Assembly: GCF_043641665.1 (NCBI RefSeq)
Contig: NC_092191.1
Coordinates: 15,903,501 to 15,967,500 of the forward strand
Direction of reading: 5' to 3'
Source: Enoplosus armatus
Taxonomy: Eukaryota > Chordata > Actinopteri > Centrarchiformes > Enoplosidae
DNA length: 64,000 nucleotides
A model generated the notes under the pieces. It did no database searches. It had not been told where the DNA came from and saw nothing but the letters and a program-made list of their open reading frames with translations. Below, one piece after another: positions 51,805 through 61,754 of the stretch; position 1 is the first letter of the stretch; the number at the start of each line of letters is the position of its first letter. The translations under genes were made by a program, and so were the position numbers.

Positions 51805-54800
51805 CTGGCAAAGAACAGTTTAGACAATAAAATTACGACCAAAGACACAAAACAAGGTTTTTTTATAGTAGGTATTGTTGCTAGATTAAGTCTTCAAAAT
51901 TTGCTAACCTTCCATATCTTTGGGCTGATAGAGATGATGCACTGTTTACGGCTGCATGATCCTCCAGCTTCTACCTCCCCCTCCTCTACAGGCGCTGAGG
52001 CACAAACAAAAACACAACACTGGTAAAATGATTCACCTAAAGACATTTTCTTTGCCGTTCCCCAGTCAGAATAATACAACAAAATGTTCTCTTCTCACCT
52101 ATACAAGGCAATTTGTCATTATCCAGATACATCCGTGCCAAACCATCCTGAAACACAAACAACATTGTCACACCCGCTAGAGGGCAGACAAGCTCAATTT
52201 AAACCAGCTTCAGCACAGGCAACTCACCCTGATTAGAAAAGACATGTGGAAAATGTTCTCTACTGTCCGGGAAAACGATTTGGGGTCAATGACAAACTCG
52301 TAATACGAAATTGGGGATGCTGCTGTGAAACAGAGAAACAGAGACACGTGAGCAAATAATTATTACACAATGATGACGTGCTAATGTCCGTGAGGAGTGA
52401 GACTCCAAACTCACGTTCATCTTGGTAGTAACTCTTCAGGTATCCCAGGATCCTTTCCACCTCTTTCTCTGTTGCTTCTTGATGGGAGTCTTCCATTTTC
52501 TTCAGCTGACAGACAAAATTAACATGATGAGTAAAGGGACATCAAAACCCTCTCAGTCTGAACATATGGAAACACTGTCTAAAATGATATAATGAAAAAC
52601 AGAATTGTAAGAAAAACAAGTGTCTTTGGAAATAAACCTTTTGTTACTGGTTATTAAATAGTCTGTAGGTTTCACTCATGAAATACACAATTAGATTATA
52701 AATTTAAAAAAATAGTGCCTTAACCAGAAACAGCTGTTATATAGCTCTCCTCAAAGCCACCAGACTCCATTGACAATAACACTAATTTTATCTTACAGAC
52801 AAGATACGTTTTGATTGTTGACTGATTAGTCAGTGTTTGCATGTAGATGACTGGAGCTACGAAGTGTAAGCTTAGCAACCTGAGTAGGCATTATCCTTTT
52901 GGCTTCCTTGCTGGGTGCCTTCCTTTGCCGTTCTATCCTTTGCTTCGGAGGAGGCGGCTCTGCATGGAACGAACCCATCCTGATGAAAAGGACCACAGGA
53001 ATGAAAAAGTCAGAGACAGAAGATACTGCTGAGGGACGGTAATAAACCAGGGAAAATGCAATAATTAACCAAAAACTAATAGTAATAACAAACCTCTAAA
53101 AGAATCTTCAACACAAGACTACAAATTAAAAGCTTTTACTTGTAGGTTTAATGTGCACTCCCTTGTGTGATGTTTAATTGTAGAATTTGATTAATAACAA
53201 TATTATGGGACATCACGACACCATGATTGTTCCTTTCCTCATCATAAGAGGTTGTTTCAATAGGCAGGTGGCACGTCACATGCTGAGGCACTCACATGTA
53301 GTGGAAGGAGGGGGCCGTCCTGAAACAGCACTCTGCTCTCCTGGCCACTCTGTGCCAAGCATCCTGAGGCAGGTAGCCATCGACTGCACCTCCATTCTGC
53401 TGCTCGTCCTCCCCGTCTTCCAGTCGGTTGAGACCCATGAAGGACAACTGTGAGAGAAGCAGAGAGATCTCCACTTGACTCACTTAACAAACATATTCCA
53501 ATTTCCTACATTGTATATTGTTATATGCTTATCGCGTCGCTTTCTAGCTCCTTTATGTTTTTTATGTCTTTGGTTTAGTTTTTATGTTTGTGTTGTACAG
53601 TAAAGCACTATGCATCAACTGTGTCGAGCTGTCACTCCTAAATGTCTTTGTCCAAAACAGGACAGGAAACTGGCATTGAAGTGAGACTTTTCTGTAACAA
53701 CAGTAAATGTTGTTATAACAATATAGCTAGAATGTTATCTTTTTCTGGTCACACGGTTTATAAATTGATTTGACTGCTCTTTATTGACATGTCGGACTAA
53801 CACAAGAGTAAAAATTGTTCTTCTCCTCAGTTCTAAATTATGTTGGAAAGTATGTTTAGTTTTTCAACTAACGAAAGGGACTTATTGAAACTGAAATGTG
53901 AAATACTGTAAAGAAAGAAAGATGGATAGGGTTGGGTTACTTGGAGGGAGAACTTAAAAAACAAGCTGAGAAACATACAAGCCTAGCATATCACAGCCTT
54001 ATAAAGATGTTATGAATTTAAGTCTAATTGCACTCTCCTGTTTTTCTTTTTTTTTACCCCACAGAGGGTCAACTGAGCAACCATGACCCCTGTGTAGAAG
54101 AGACAGTGTCTGGTTGAACACTCTGGGGATCCTAATACAGCAGCCGACACTGATATCGATATTCAGGAGTTCAAAATATCCCGTAACTAAAACATCAGGC
54201 GGTAGTAATCTGTTAACATAAACACATAACATGAACAAACAATCTTGATACAAATCCCTTAGATTTGTGACCAAGACACATACTGAGCAGGGCATTTTAC
54301 AGTTGAAAAATACAAACTGTGAACAAACTGTGTAACGGTGACACTGTTTCTAAATTTGCTCAAACCTAGTTTGGCATTTCTCACATCTCTTGTTACTCAT
54401 TGGCCAGCACATACACCAATACCACCATATCTGCAATAAGCTAATATCTGCCAATTTATTGTCCGTAATAGACACTGGGCCACCTCAGTGGTGCATGTTT
54501 GTGTGTACTTAATACCCCCAAAACATAATTTTATGTATGTAGGTATGATGCGTATACACAATAAACTCACTCACAAGGTGCTCAGCAAAAGCAGTGGGAT
54601 CGAAAGCAGTGCCCTCAGCAAACAGCTGGCTGGCTTTCTCCTTTCCCAGGTCTGTGGCCACGACGAGGAGCTGGGCATCCAGAGCTGCTTCTCTCGCCTG
54701 ACGGACTGCCAAGGAACACAGTGAAATCAAACTGACCAAATAGTAGGGCTTCAAGTATGAATTGTTACTCTGGATTCTACAAATATAAAATGACACTATA

Positions 54801-55418
54801 TGTAAATGAGCACTTTAAACTGTCAATTTAGAGCCATCAATTAACCTGCATGTGTTTTAGACTGTGGGAGGAAACCGGAGCACCCAGGGGAAACACAACC
54901 AGGCAAACTCCTGCTCCTCCTCTTATGCATTTAGTTGCTCTGATTGAGAAAATGTATTTGTTGTGTAAGTGCAGCACTGTGGCTTTATTGAACGCACAAC
55001 CCTGCAAATTCAACATTTCTGTGATTTTATCACACCTACCATCTTTAAAAAGTCTGTTTGCTTCTTCTAAAACTTCTGTCAGTTTGTTGTTGGAGGGACT
55101 CAGCATGTCCTCCCTATTCTCTGGAGAAAACAAACACACAAGAAGGAAATATACATCAGAAGACTTCAAAACAACAAATAAACAACAACAAGCCAGTCCA
55201 GCCTCTCACTCACGTTGCACTGAGTTGATGAGGTCTCTGTACTTGCTCCGTATTTCTCTCCGGAGTCCCGGGTTATTCTCGTCCTCCTGCAGGTCGCCTC
55301 GGCCGAAGGCACTGCCACCATCGTCCCCGTCACTCTGCTGCTGGTCTCCTTTCCTTCGGCCAGCAGAGCCGTTCTGCCGAGGAGCCTCCTCATCAGCAAC
55401 GCCTCTGGCTCTCTTCAT
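51739..55418 (-). CDS. nsmce4a: NSMCE4A, Nse4 kleisin subunit of the SMC5/6 complex (whole gene)
   Basis: Nse4 is the kleisin that bridges SMC5 and SMC6 and, with NSMCE1 and NSMCE3, acts in DNA repair by homologous recombination in the nucleus. Coding exons: 55214-55418, 55040-55120, 54575-54705, 53296-53447, 52880-52979, 52415-52505, 52228-52322, 52099-52147, 51909-51994, 51739-51804. They sum to 1,056 nt, a complete 351-residue protein (human 385). Diagnostic strings are [15 protein letters not shown] (N-terminal helix binding the SMC6 neck), [60 protein letters not shown] and FLIRDGFARM-like [13 protein letters not shown]. The winged-helix C-terminal half is intact. The start ATG (55418) follows a likely 5' UTR acceptor (cacacag, near 55456), so a non-coding leader exon lies further right. 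It lies directly upstream of TACC2 in the same orientation, as in mammals. Confidence 0.95.
51909..51994 (-). CDS. nsmce4a: NSMCE4A coding exon 9
   Basis: 86 nt, residues about 302-330: [20 protein letters not shown] then ISISPKIWK. Acceptor gcctcag, donor GGAAG/gttagc. Confidence 0.88.
52099..52147 (-). CDS. nsmce4a: NSMCE4A coding exon 8
   Basis: 49 nt, residues about 286-301: [16 protein letters not shown]. Acceptor tgtttcag, donor ATAG/gtgaga. Confidence 0.92.
52228..52322 (-). CDS. nsmce4a: NSMCE4A coding exon 7
   Basis: 95 nt, residues about 254-285: [20 protein letters not shown] then [10 protein letters not shown], the start of the C-terminal winged-helix domain. The acceptor is a tandem cagcag, so one Ala codon may be present or absent. 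Confidence 0.93.
52415..52505 (-). CDS. nsmce4a: NSMCE4A coding exon 6
   Basis: 91 nt, residues about 224-253: [20 protein letters not shown] then [10 protein letters not shown]. Acceptor tctgtcag, donor GAAC/gtgagt. Confidence 0.94.
52506..52879 (-). other. NSMCE4A intron
   Basis: 374-base A/T-rich intron with no recognisable feature. The introns at 53448-54574 and 54706-55039 are likewise unremarkable except for the repeat fragment near 54.85 kb. Confidence 0.7.
52880..52979 (-). CDS. nsmce4a: NSMCE4A coding exon 5
   Basis: 100 nt, residues about 190-223: [20 protein letters not shown] then [13 protein letters not shown]. Acceptor ttcatcag; the donor ACTCAG/gttgct is weak but is the only one keeping frame. 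Confidence 0.9.
53296..53447 (-). CDS. nsmce4a: NSMCE4A coding exon 4
   Basis: 152 nt, residues about 140-189: [20 protein letters not shown] ... [20 protein letters not shown] ... APSFHYM. Acceptor tctcacag, donor TACAT/gtgagt. Confidence 0.94.
54575..54705 (-). CDS. nsmce4a: NSMCE4A coding exon 3
   Basis: 131 nt, residues about 96-139: [20 protein letters not shown] and [20 protein letters not shown], a hallmark Nse4 block. Acceptor cttggcag, donor CACCTT/gtgagt. Confidence 0.94.
54828..54918. mobile_element. Fragment of a common teleost interspersed repeat
   Basis: ACCTGCATGTGTTTTAGACT ... GTGGGAGGAAACCGGAGCAC ... GGCAAACTCC matches by eye a short motif block repeated throughout teleost genomes in retroposon- or MITE-type elements. 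Only the fragment is present, inside an NSMCE4A intron. Confidence 0.6.
55040..55120 (-). CDS. nsmce4a: NSMCE4A coding exon 2
   Basis: 81 nt, residues about 69-95: [20 protein letters not shown] then NRLFKD. Acceptor ttctccag, donor GATG/gtaggt. Confidence 0.92.
55214..55418 (-). CDS. nsmce4a: NSMCE4A coding exon 1
   Basis: Residues 1-68: Arg/Asp/Gly-rich disordered start ([20 protein letters not shown]) then [15 protein letters not shown], the conserved Nse4 N-terminal helix. Donor CAAC/gtgagt. Confidence 0.93.
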
Positions 55419-57029
55419 CTTTAGTCAGTTAGCTTGCTGACGTTAGTGGAGGATCTGTGTGTTGTGAGAGGAAGACGCGTTGGCGCAAAACAGGTCCAAT
55501 ATAAACAAAGTATGTTTGTGTTTGCGAGTGTAATATAGCTAATTAACTTACTTCTGATAACAATTCTTGAGGAAAGAGCATAGAGACAATCTGACTCTGG
55601 ATCAAGTTGTCATGTTGTTTAACGTTATTTTAAACATAATCATAACATAGCCGGGTTTCTTTCAATTTAGCCAAAGACGTAAAAAAAAAGTCAAGATAAA
55701 AATCCGCGCCTCTAGCTCGTTTACAAAGTAAGTCGATTAACGCCATGTGAATGATACATTGCATTCGATTTACTGGTGTCGAACTACATGGGTGCCAAAT
55801 GAGAACTAGCTAGCCGTAGCTAATGTTAGCTACTGCAAAACAATATTACTATATAACGCTAGCTTTATCTGTTCAGCTAACTACATTACATTTAAACGAG
55901 GCACAGTCTTGACATTGCTGCGAAAAGGCTAACAAACATTCCAAAGCAGCTAAAATATATTTAAAACACGAATACCAGCCAAACCAGAGTCAAACTTCGG
56001 TAGGGCCAGCGGCTAACCCAAACACGGAAGTACTGAGCAGTTAAACATCTCGTTTTAGTCGTCTGCATCTTTGGTCTGTGCGAAGGTTAGCCGATGTTAG
56101 CTAGCAAAATCAGTTGTGTTAGCAAATTAGCGGAACTTTTAGACTTACGACTCTCCTGCCCAAACAAAGATCACTCTAAAAGTAAACTCATAGCATGCTC
56201 TGGTTGTTGTTAAACTGGATCTATCCATTTTTCTTGAGAAAACTTCAATATACCTGAGTGGCAGACAGAAGGCGCGCCAGGAGCATTACATCAATGTTAA
56301 CCACGACGAAGTTGGTTCTGTATTGGTACTTTGTAACTGAAGCGAAACTTGAAATGAAAATTCTACTATAATAACAACAATAACAACAACAATAATAGTA
56401 ATAATAATAATAATACAACTCACAAAATACATAAAACCAAGAAAACGTATAAATACATCAAAATTAAACTTGTGAGAAACATGGAATATTTTAAGAAAAT
56501 AAGGGTTTGGTGAACATTGTCATTATAATAATAAGATAAACATTTAAACTATATGCAAACTCGGAACCCATAACACCACAACTGGATCTAACATGTGTTT
56601 GTAAACATTTTTACAATGATGTTGTTGTTAGACATTGTTTTATTTTCAAGATAAAAATCTGTGATATATAAACATGTACGCTCACTGTTGATTTGCTAAC
56701 TAAATGTAGGCCTATTTCAGATATTGATGTTATATGTTTTGATCCTCTGGTTTGAACACATCATGAGCTAGTTTCTAGACATTTGGGGATTTGTCGAGGT
56801 TTCAAATCAAATGTTCTCCTCTAAATTTCAGATTTACAAACGTCTTCGAACATGGAACCATCTTCAGTAATCGGAAGCAGCAACAGCCTGTAGGGCGGCG
56901 GTCAAAACACGTCACCAACGGGGTGGGCATCCTAGGGCTGCGTACCGGCAGATGGCGCGCTAATAATTGATAAGTATTAATAGGTATCTGACGTGAGAGA
57001 GCCGCTCTTTCTTTTGAATTCATTGTTTT
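55419..57029. other. Intergenic region between NSMCE4A and CCDC177 (5' flank of NSMCE4A)
   Basis: Divergent head-to-head interval. It probably contains the NSMCE4A 5' UTR intron: an acceptor-like cacacag lies at about 55456, and donors on the minus strand lie at 56253 (CACTCAG/gtatat) or 56148 (GAGTC/gtaagt), so the transcription start may be near 56.2-56.3 kb. An AAT/AAC-rich run lies at about 56370-56416. No coding exon is convincing. Confidence 0.5.
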
Positions 57030-57043
57030 GTTGTCTTGGTAAC
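57030..57043 (+). promoter_or_regulatory. RFX X-box-like palindrome upstream of CCDC177
   Basis: GTTGTCTTGGTAAC is a near-perfect imperfect palindrome of the X-box form (GTTGYC-AT-GGYAAC) bound by RFX factors, differing mainly in the spacer. It lies 664 bases upstream of the CCDC177 start codon. Confidence 0.45.
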
Positions 57044-57058
57044 CAGAAGCGTCTCCTC

Positions 57059-57070
57059 CGTCACTTCCGG
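57059..57070 (-). promoter_or_regulatory. ETS/CRE-type promoter motif
   Basis: The minus strand reads CCGGAAGTGACG, an ETS core joined to a half CRE, a combination typical of TATA-less vertebrate promoters. With the X-box 15 bases to its left it suggests a transcription start near 57.1 kb, for CCDC177 or for both directions. Confidence 0.45.
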
Positions 57071-57606
57071 CTGACAAGAGCAGCTGTTAACGGGCTTTTA
57101 TTGATGTGCTTCCTCCAAGTTTAAAGTGGTTAGTGTTGGGTTTTTTTGTAACATTTTTGTTTTGTTTTGTTATTAAAATAAGTTAAAAACATGTTTATTC
57201 AAAAGTATAACGTTTCAGATATATAGATTTGAGAGTATTGTATCTTAAAAGAAGTGCACAAAAGTTAAGTTATAAGGCTTAAAACATTAGCCTAATAAAC
57301 GGCGCTGAACTTTTCCCTTTTAATGGGGTCTGTCATGATTTGTGTCACTTATGTCACTGTGGCTTTTGTGTTATATTATTTATTATGTCATACATTTCTT
57401 ATTATATTTAAGTTGTTAATTATTTTACCCAGTGTAGTACGCAACAAGCCTACAGTATGTCTAGTGACAAAGTGTAATAAGTTGATTTAATAAAGCTGTC
57501 TTTAAAAGTCTATTGGAAACACTCCCCCCCCCACCCCCCTCAGCCTGCCATGTGTTACAGCTGAGGTAGAGACGCCCTTGTCTGGAAAGCTGCAGCTAAT
57601 CCCTCC

Positions 57607-57663
57607 ATGACCTCCGTGCTGGGACGCCGAAAGACTGTGCAGGAGGAGCAGAACCAATTCTGA
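57607..57663 (+). other. Upstream ORF in the CCDC177 5' leader (18 codons)
   Basis: An ATG at 57607 opens MTSVLGRRKTVQEEQNQF and stops at 57661-57663, 43 bases before the main start codon and in a different frame. If it is in the mature leader it could reduce initiation at the main ATG. The ATG context is weak. Confidence 0.4.
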
Positions 57664-57706
57664 GCGCCTGAAACTTGCATCCAGGTAATTTAACTGTTGT
57701 TTCATC

Positions 57707-59440
57707 ATGGGGGAGTTGAGGTCCGCCTCTCACCCTGGGCTCCGTTTGGATCTGAACAACTTTGACTCGGCCCATGCAGAGAGGAGTCAGTATGTTTTGA
57801 CGAGCCCCCACTCGCTGCAGTCCTGTGCACGACTGGGCATCAAACCTGTTGAACTTCTGATTAAATCGCTAAACGAGTTGATAGCTGAACAGCATGACGT
57901 GCCCTTTGAGACCGTGAGAGTTATGCATGATTCTTACGAGAAAGAGAGGATGAAGCTTTTACAAATGTGCCGGGAGGAGAGGGAGAGGATTATCGAGGCG
58001 GCCGGGGACAGGAGGCCTGGAGACAGGTGGCCTGCGGGCAGTAATAAAGTCTCAGGGCTGGAAGTGGTGCCTGACACCAAACTGAAGGATCACTCAACGG
58101 ACAGACAGGCAAACAGGTCCATTCCATATGCAGATCTGTGCTTTAAAGGGAAATCTTTGAGCGGGTCCTCCTGTTCGGCCGCTGGTAATAGACACCCAGA
58201 CAGGAGCACGGTGTGCAGCTTCAGTCTGGGAGATCACAGACGCTCCCCAGCCACTGAGATGAAACTGGAGAGGCTCACCAGGGACATCAGAAAGGAGATG
58301 TGTGTCACAGTGTCAGAGAGAGACCGCAAGATAGCAGCTCTCATGCTGGTGAAGCACGAGGAGGAGCAGGCTTGCCTGAAGCTCTGTCAGCAGGAGGAAG
58401 AGGAGCGACAGGAGGCCCGTAGGAAGGAGGAGGCCCAGCAAGTTCAAGCAGAGAAAAAGAGGAGGAAGAAGCTGAAGCAGAGTATGCAACGCTGGCATGT
58501 GGAGCTGGAGGCCCGCAAGAGGCTGAGGGAGCGTCAGGAGGAAGAGAAAGCAGGACAACTTGAGCAGGAGGTGCTGCTGCAAGAAGACCGCTGGAGGAGG
58601 CTCAAAGAGGAGGTGGAGGCACAACGCAGAGAAAAGATAGAGGCCGCACAGAAAGAGGCAGGGGGGCGCAAACACTACCAGGAGAAGCTGCTAAGAGAGA
58701 AGGAGGAGGTGGAGAAGAGGGAGCGAGAGAGGGAGAGACAGGTGGCAGTGGAGAGAGAGCAGAAGGCCAGGAGGAGCAAAATGTTGCAGGAGAAGAAGGA
58801 GAGGAAGACGCTGCAGGAGGCAAATCGTAGGGAGCTGCTACGGCACATGCTGCTGAAACAGCAGGTGGAGCAGCAGGTGGTGGAAGAGGAGGCACAGATG
58901 AGGAGCACACATGAGAGGAAGCTGCAACACTCCTGCGAGAAACGTGCCCAGGCTGTAGAGGCTCGGCTGAGGGAGCTGCAGGAGCGGGCTGCCCGGGAGG
59001 AGGAGCAGATTCGGAGAGCACAGCTGAGGGCCAAGCTGCAGAGCGTCCAGCAGCTCACGCACAAACAGATCCTGGTCCAGCTGAGCCAGCGCCGCACGGA
59101 GAGAGCCGCCCTGCACGCCTCGGCCCAGCACAGGACCAGAGCTCAGCAGACGCACCAGCACAACACAGACAGGCAGCTCTGCCACCAGAGGCTGAGGGAG
59201 AGGGTGCAGAGAGAGGAGGAGGCAATGAGGAAGGTCAGAGAGAGCTGCATCTCTGTGAAGGAGTGGAGGAGGGAGAGGCTGCGGAGACAGCAAGAGCAGA
59301 TCCAGGAGGAGGCGCACAGGCTGGTCCGGGCCTCCTTTCACATGAGGGAGAGAGTGAGACAGCAGACGCACAGTCGAACCTTTGATCAGATGGCCCTGGA
59401 GGCTCAGCTGACTGCCTCCATGAGCCGCATGAAACTATGA
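57707..59440 (+). CDS. ccdc177: CCDC177-like coiled-coil protein (single coding exon)
   Basis: 577 residues in one uninterrupted frame. Residues about 14-90 (LDLNNFDSAHAERSQYVLTS ... ARLGIKPVELLIKSLNELI) match the conserved N-terminal block of vertebrate CCDC177 ([29 protein letters not shown]). SFSLGD at about residue 168 and ERDRKIAALMLVKHEEE at about residues 204-220 are also shared. From about residue 205 to 560 the protein is an almost continuous Glu/Arg/Gln-rich coiled coil, ending RASFHMRERVRQQTHSRTFD then QMALEAQLTASMSRMKL, again the CCDC177 ending. It is shorter than the human protein (about 707) because it lacks an N-terminal extension and the Ala/Ser-rich linker. The molecular function is poorly known. 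It faces SLC39A9 tail to tail, as these genes are also neighbours on human 14q24. Confidence 0.92.
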   Translation: MGELRSASHPGLRLDLNNFDSAHAERSQYVLTSPHSLQSCARLGIKPVELLIKSLNELIAEQHDVPFETVRVMHDSYEKERMKLLQMCREERERIIEAAGDRRPGDRWPAGSNKVSGLEVVPDTKLKDHSTDRQANRSIPYADLCFKGKSLSGSSCSAAGNRHPDRSTVCSFSLGDHRRSPATEMKLERLTRDIRKEMCVTVSERDRKIAALMLVKHEEEQACLKLCQQEEEERQEARRKEEAQQVQAEKKRRKKLKQSMQRWHVELEARKRLRERQEEEKAGQLEQEVLLQEDRWRRLKEEVEAQRREKIEAAQKEAGGRKHYQEKLLREKEEVEKRERERERQVAVEREQKARRSKMLQEKKERKTLQEANRRELLRHMLLKQQVEQQVVEEEAQMRSTHERKLQHSCEKRAQAVEARLRELQERAAREEEQIRRAQLRAKLQSVQQLTHKQILVQLSQRRTERAALHASAQHRTRAQQTHQHNTDRQLCHQRLRERVQREEEAMRKVRESCISVKEWRRERLRRQQEQIQEEAHRLVRASFHMRERVRQQTHSRTFDQMALEAQLTASMSRMKL

Positions 59441-59921
59441 AAGAAACGGCGAACTACCATCCTGACTTCAGAAAGACTCTCCACAGCAGCACCTCTCGTA
59501 GGTTTCAGTATATCATCCACATCTGCTTAGAGTAGGAGCTGCAGTAAAATATGGGAATTCAATGGGAGTTCTAAAAACAATACAGAAAAACATCCCTCCT
59601 ATCAGCAATCTAGGAATGCAGCAAGATGCCATACAAGTATGTGCATGTGTTATAACCAGGCTGCCGCTGGAGGGTGCAGGTTGGGGCCTGGAGCTGCACA
59701 GGGGCCCTGGAACATGCCATGGATCATTATAGTGTCGCATCTGATTTCACTACTGTGGTTATATTGACTCACAAAGTCACAGTTTCATTTTAATATGATG
59801 TCATAGTGTAAGAGTCCCTGAGATTGTGCCATACATGTTCCATTTTATATGTTCACGATGACATGAGTGAACGTCTGGAGTTGTAGTGGTCTCCCACCAG
59901 GATAATACAAACTAAAGCAGT

Positions 59922-60120
59922 GGTTCCCTACCTTTTTTTGCATTGTGGCCCCATTCAATTAAGCAATGTCTTGTTGTGAGCCCTCATGTCAGGTTGCAAA
60001 TGTATATGAGTTGTGAAAAATTCAAGCAGAATGATTTTCGCTTCTCGCTTGGGACCCAATGCTTTGCAGTATTACCAAAGCTTCCATATATAGTTACAAA
60101 AAACATCTCGGCTCTGTGAG
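59922..60120 (+). mobile_element. Degraded hAT-type DNA transposon end
   Basis: The motif CAGTGGTTCCCTACCTTTTT followed by a GTGGCCCC segment resembles the terminal inverted repeat and subterminal region of hAT/Charlie-like elements. I could not find the opposite terminal repeat, so the copy is truncated and its right edge is a guess. Confidence 0.45.
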
Positions 60121-60249
60121 CCACAGCACTGCATTGTTTTTCTTAGATAAATATCACACACGGGATGATTGTTTTGTTTCAACACATGCATGCATCAAGC
60201 AGTTTGTATTGAGTGATCCAACATGACACAATGTAGTATTACACCCCTT

Positions 60250-60510
60250 CAATGGATGTAGGTGGTGCAAGTTTTCAGCCTCCAGAAAGATGAGCAGTCC
60301 CGGGCGGTGAGGGCTGCAGACCAGAGACTAAAGGGTTAAATTGTGGTCTGTAGCCATTGGGGTGCTTGAAAGCTGACGTCAGTGTTTTGAATTTGATATG
60401 AGCAGCCATCAGCAGCCAGTGGAGTGCAGATAAGAAGAGTTTTGGGAGAATTTAGAGAGGTTGAAGATGAGCCAAGCTGCAATGCTCTGGATGATCTGGT
60501 TATGATGTTT
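60250..60510. mobile_element. Probable teleost interspersed repeat
   Basis: The string from TTTTGAATTTGATATGAGCA through GCAGCCAGTGGAGTGCAGAT to GCAATGCTCTGGATGATCTG resembles a repeat block I have seen many times in teleost genomic sequence. The family name is unknown to me and the boundaries are approximate. Confidence 0.4.
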
Positions 60511-60862
60511 AGCTGACCGTCTGACCTCTGACTTTCATCAGTGTCTTACCATGTCACCATGTCTCACTAGAAGCATTTTTAAAAGAGAAAATGTTTTCTA
60601 TGTATTAAGAAGGGCACATTAAGCAAAACTTTTATTGAAATCATAACCAGAGTCATAGTTCATGAACTCAAGTAGAATGACATTTATAAATGTAGAATGT
60701 AAACACAACAGCTGTTGCTCCTCTGGTTTTTGGTTGAATTTAGCCATTAATGGTGTGATGATGTATAGCACATTATATGGTTATATGGATTTTGTTTTGT
60801 ATATCTTTATTTCTTAGATTTTATAACTTTGTAGTATTTGAATGTTTTATTACATCTTAATT

Positions 60863-60868
60863 AATAAA
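60863..60868 (+). terminator. ccdc177: Probable CCDC177 poly(A) signal
   Basis: Canonical AATAAA followed about 25-35 bases later by T-rich sequence (CCTTCCTTTTG), 1.4 kb after the stop codon. Confidence 0.5.
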
Positions 60869-61101
60869 TCATACTTGAAAGTGTGAAATGCCTTCCTTTT
60901 GACATCTTGTTTCCATGTCAGTATTTAACACTGGCATGGTTCTACTTCTGCACCTTTGTCCAGTTGATGAAAGGCAGGTGCAGCGTGACCCATTGGCAAT
61001 GAATGAAAATGAATTAGCATCAGATAGTTTACCTCAAAAAACTAAAAAGAGCAAGACATCAAGCATTCGAGTAAGCCATCATGACAGAGCAGACATGTTT
61101 T

Positions 61102-61107
61102 TTTATT
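61102..61107 (-). terminator. slc39a9: Possible SLC39A9 poly(A) signal
   Basis: The minus strand reads AATAAA within TGAAATAAAAAAAC, about 650 bases after the SLC39A9 stop. If used, this transcript ends about 200 bases from the CCDC177 poly(A) site, so the two genes converge closely. Confidence 0.35.
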
Positions 61108-61151
61108 TCATGTAAACTTCTGCATATGCCAAAGAAGAAGAGTCATTAAAA

Positions 61152-61177
61152 CTAAATCTAATCTAATCTAATCTAGA
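61152..61177. repeat. Short TCTAA pentanucleotide repeat
   Basis: About five tandem units of AATCT/TCTAA between the two convergent 3' ends. Apart from this, 61178-61754 holds the likely SLC39A9 3' UTR and one chance open frame. Confidence 0.8.
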
Positions 61178-61754
61178 TAACCCTGACTCTTAAAGTGACT
61201 CGGGTATCAAGTCAGTGAAACATCTGTGATTGGGACCCACTTGTAACCCCAGTTACGTACAGTACCTTCTGTCTGACTCACATCATTGATCAGGTGCAAA
61301 GAGCTGCTGGACTTCCTACATACTGTTGCTGATGTTCCACCTCACATCCAGGAGGCTTTGTCAGTTAAACTCGTAAAAAGTCTCAGCTTCAAAACTATGA
61401 AATTAATTACACAATTGCACAAAATGTCACATCCTGTGTTCTGGTCATTTGTGCTATTGCACATCGATAAACACAATGATGCCCTTTTTGTCAGTCTTGG
61501 AATGGAAATCCAGTCTACTGAGGACAATATATTAGCTATTGGCTTCTTCATACCCACTTGAGTGCTCTTGATACACAAACAACAGCTTGACTCAAAGGCA
61601 GAACACTCCAAGGTAAACTCTCTCCCAAGGCATGTTTTATCTCCTCCATCACGGCTCCATACCAGCAGTTTACACGGCAGTATATTTGTTTTTCTTTCAG
61701 GCGTGGTGGCACCGTGCCCTTTGGAGTACACTTGATTGCTCTGACGTTTCTCTC

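Larger units (their letters stand above)
59441..60890 (+). other. ccdc177: CCDC177 3' UTR region
   Basis: About 1.4 kb between the stop codon and the best poly(A) signal. It contains a hAT-like remnant (from about 59925) and a second repeat-like stretch (about 60250-60510), so the 3' UTR has acquired transposon-derived sequence or ends earlier than assumed. Confidence 0.5.

Noticed and set aside
56337..56360. Interferon-response-like GAAA repeats near the NSMCE4A promoter
   Set aside because: The spacing of the GAAA units (3 and 1 bases) does not fit the ISRE consensus.
56802..57077. Minus-strand 91-codon open frame starting near the CCDC177 promoter motifs
   Set aside because: It begins with TTG rather than ATG, has no conserved feature and overlaps the promoter elements.
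58313..59371. Minus-strand open frames of 120-177 codons opposite CCDC177
   Set aside because: Leu/Ser/Pro/Cys-rich antisense readings of Glu/Arg/Gln coiled-coil codons; composition explains their length.
61286..61561. Plus-strand 91-codon open frame between CCDC177 and SLC39A9
   Set aside because: It lies in the 3' flank of both genes, has no recognisable domain or splice context, and a longer frame overlaps it on the opposite strand; probably chance or an old transposon remnant.
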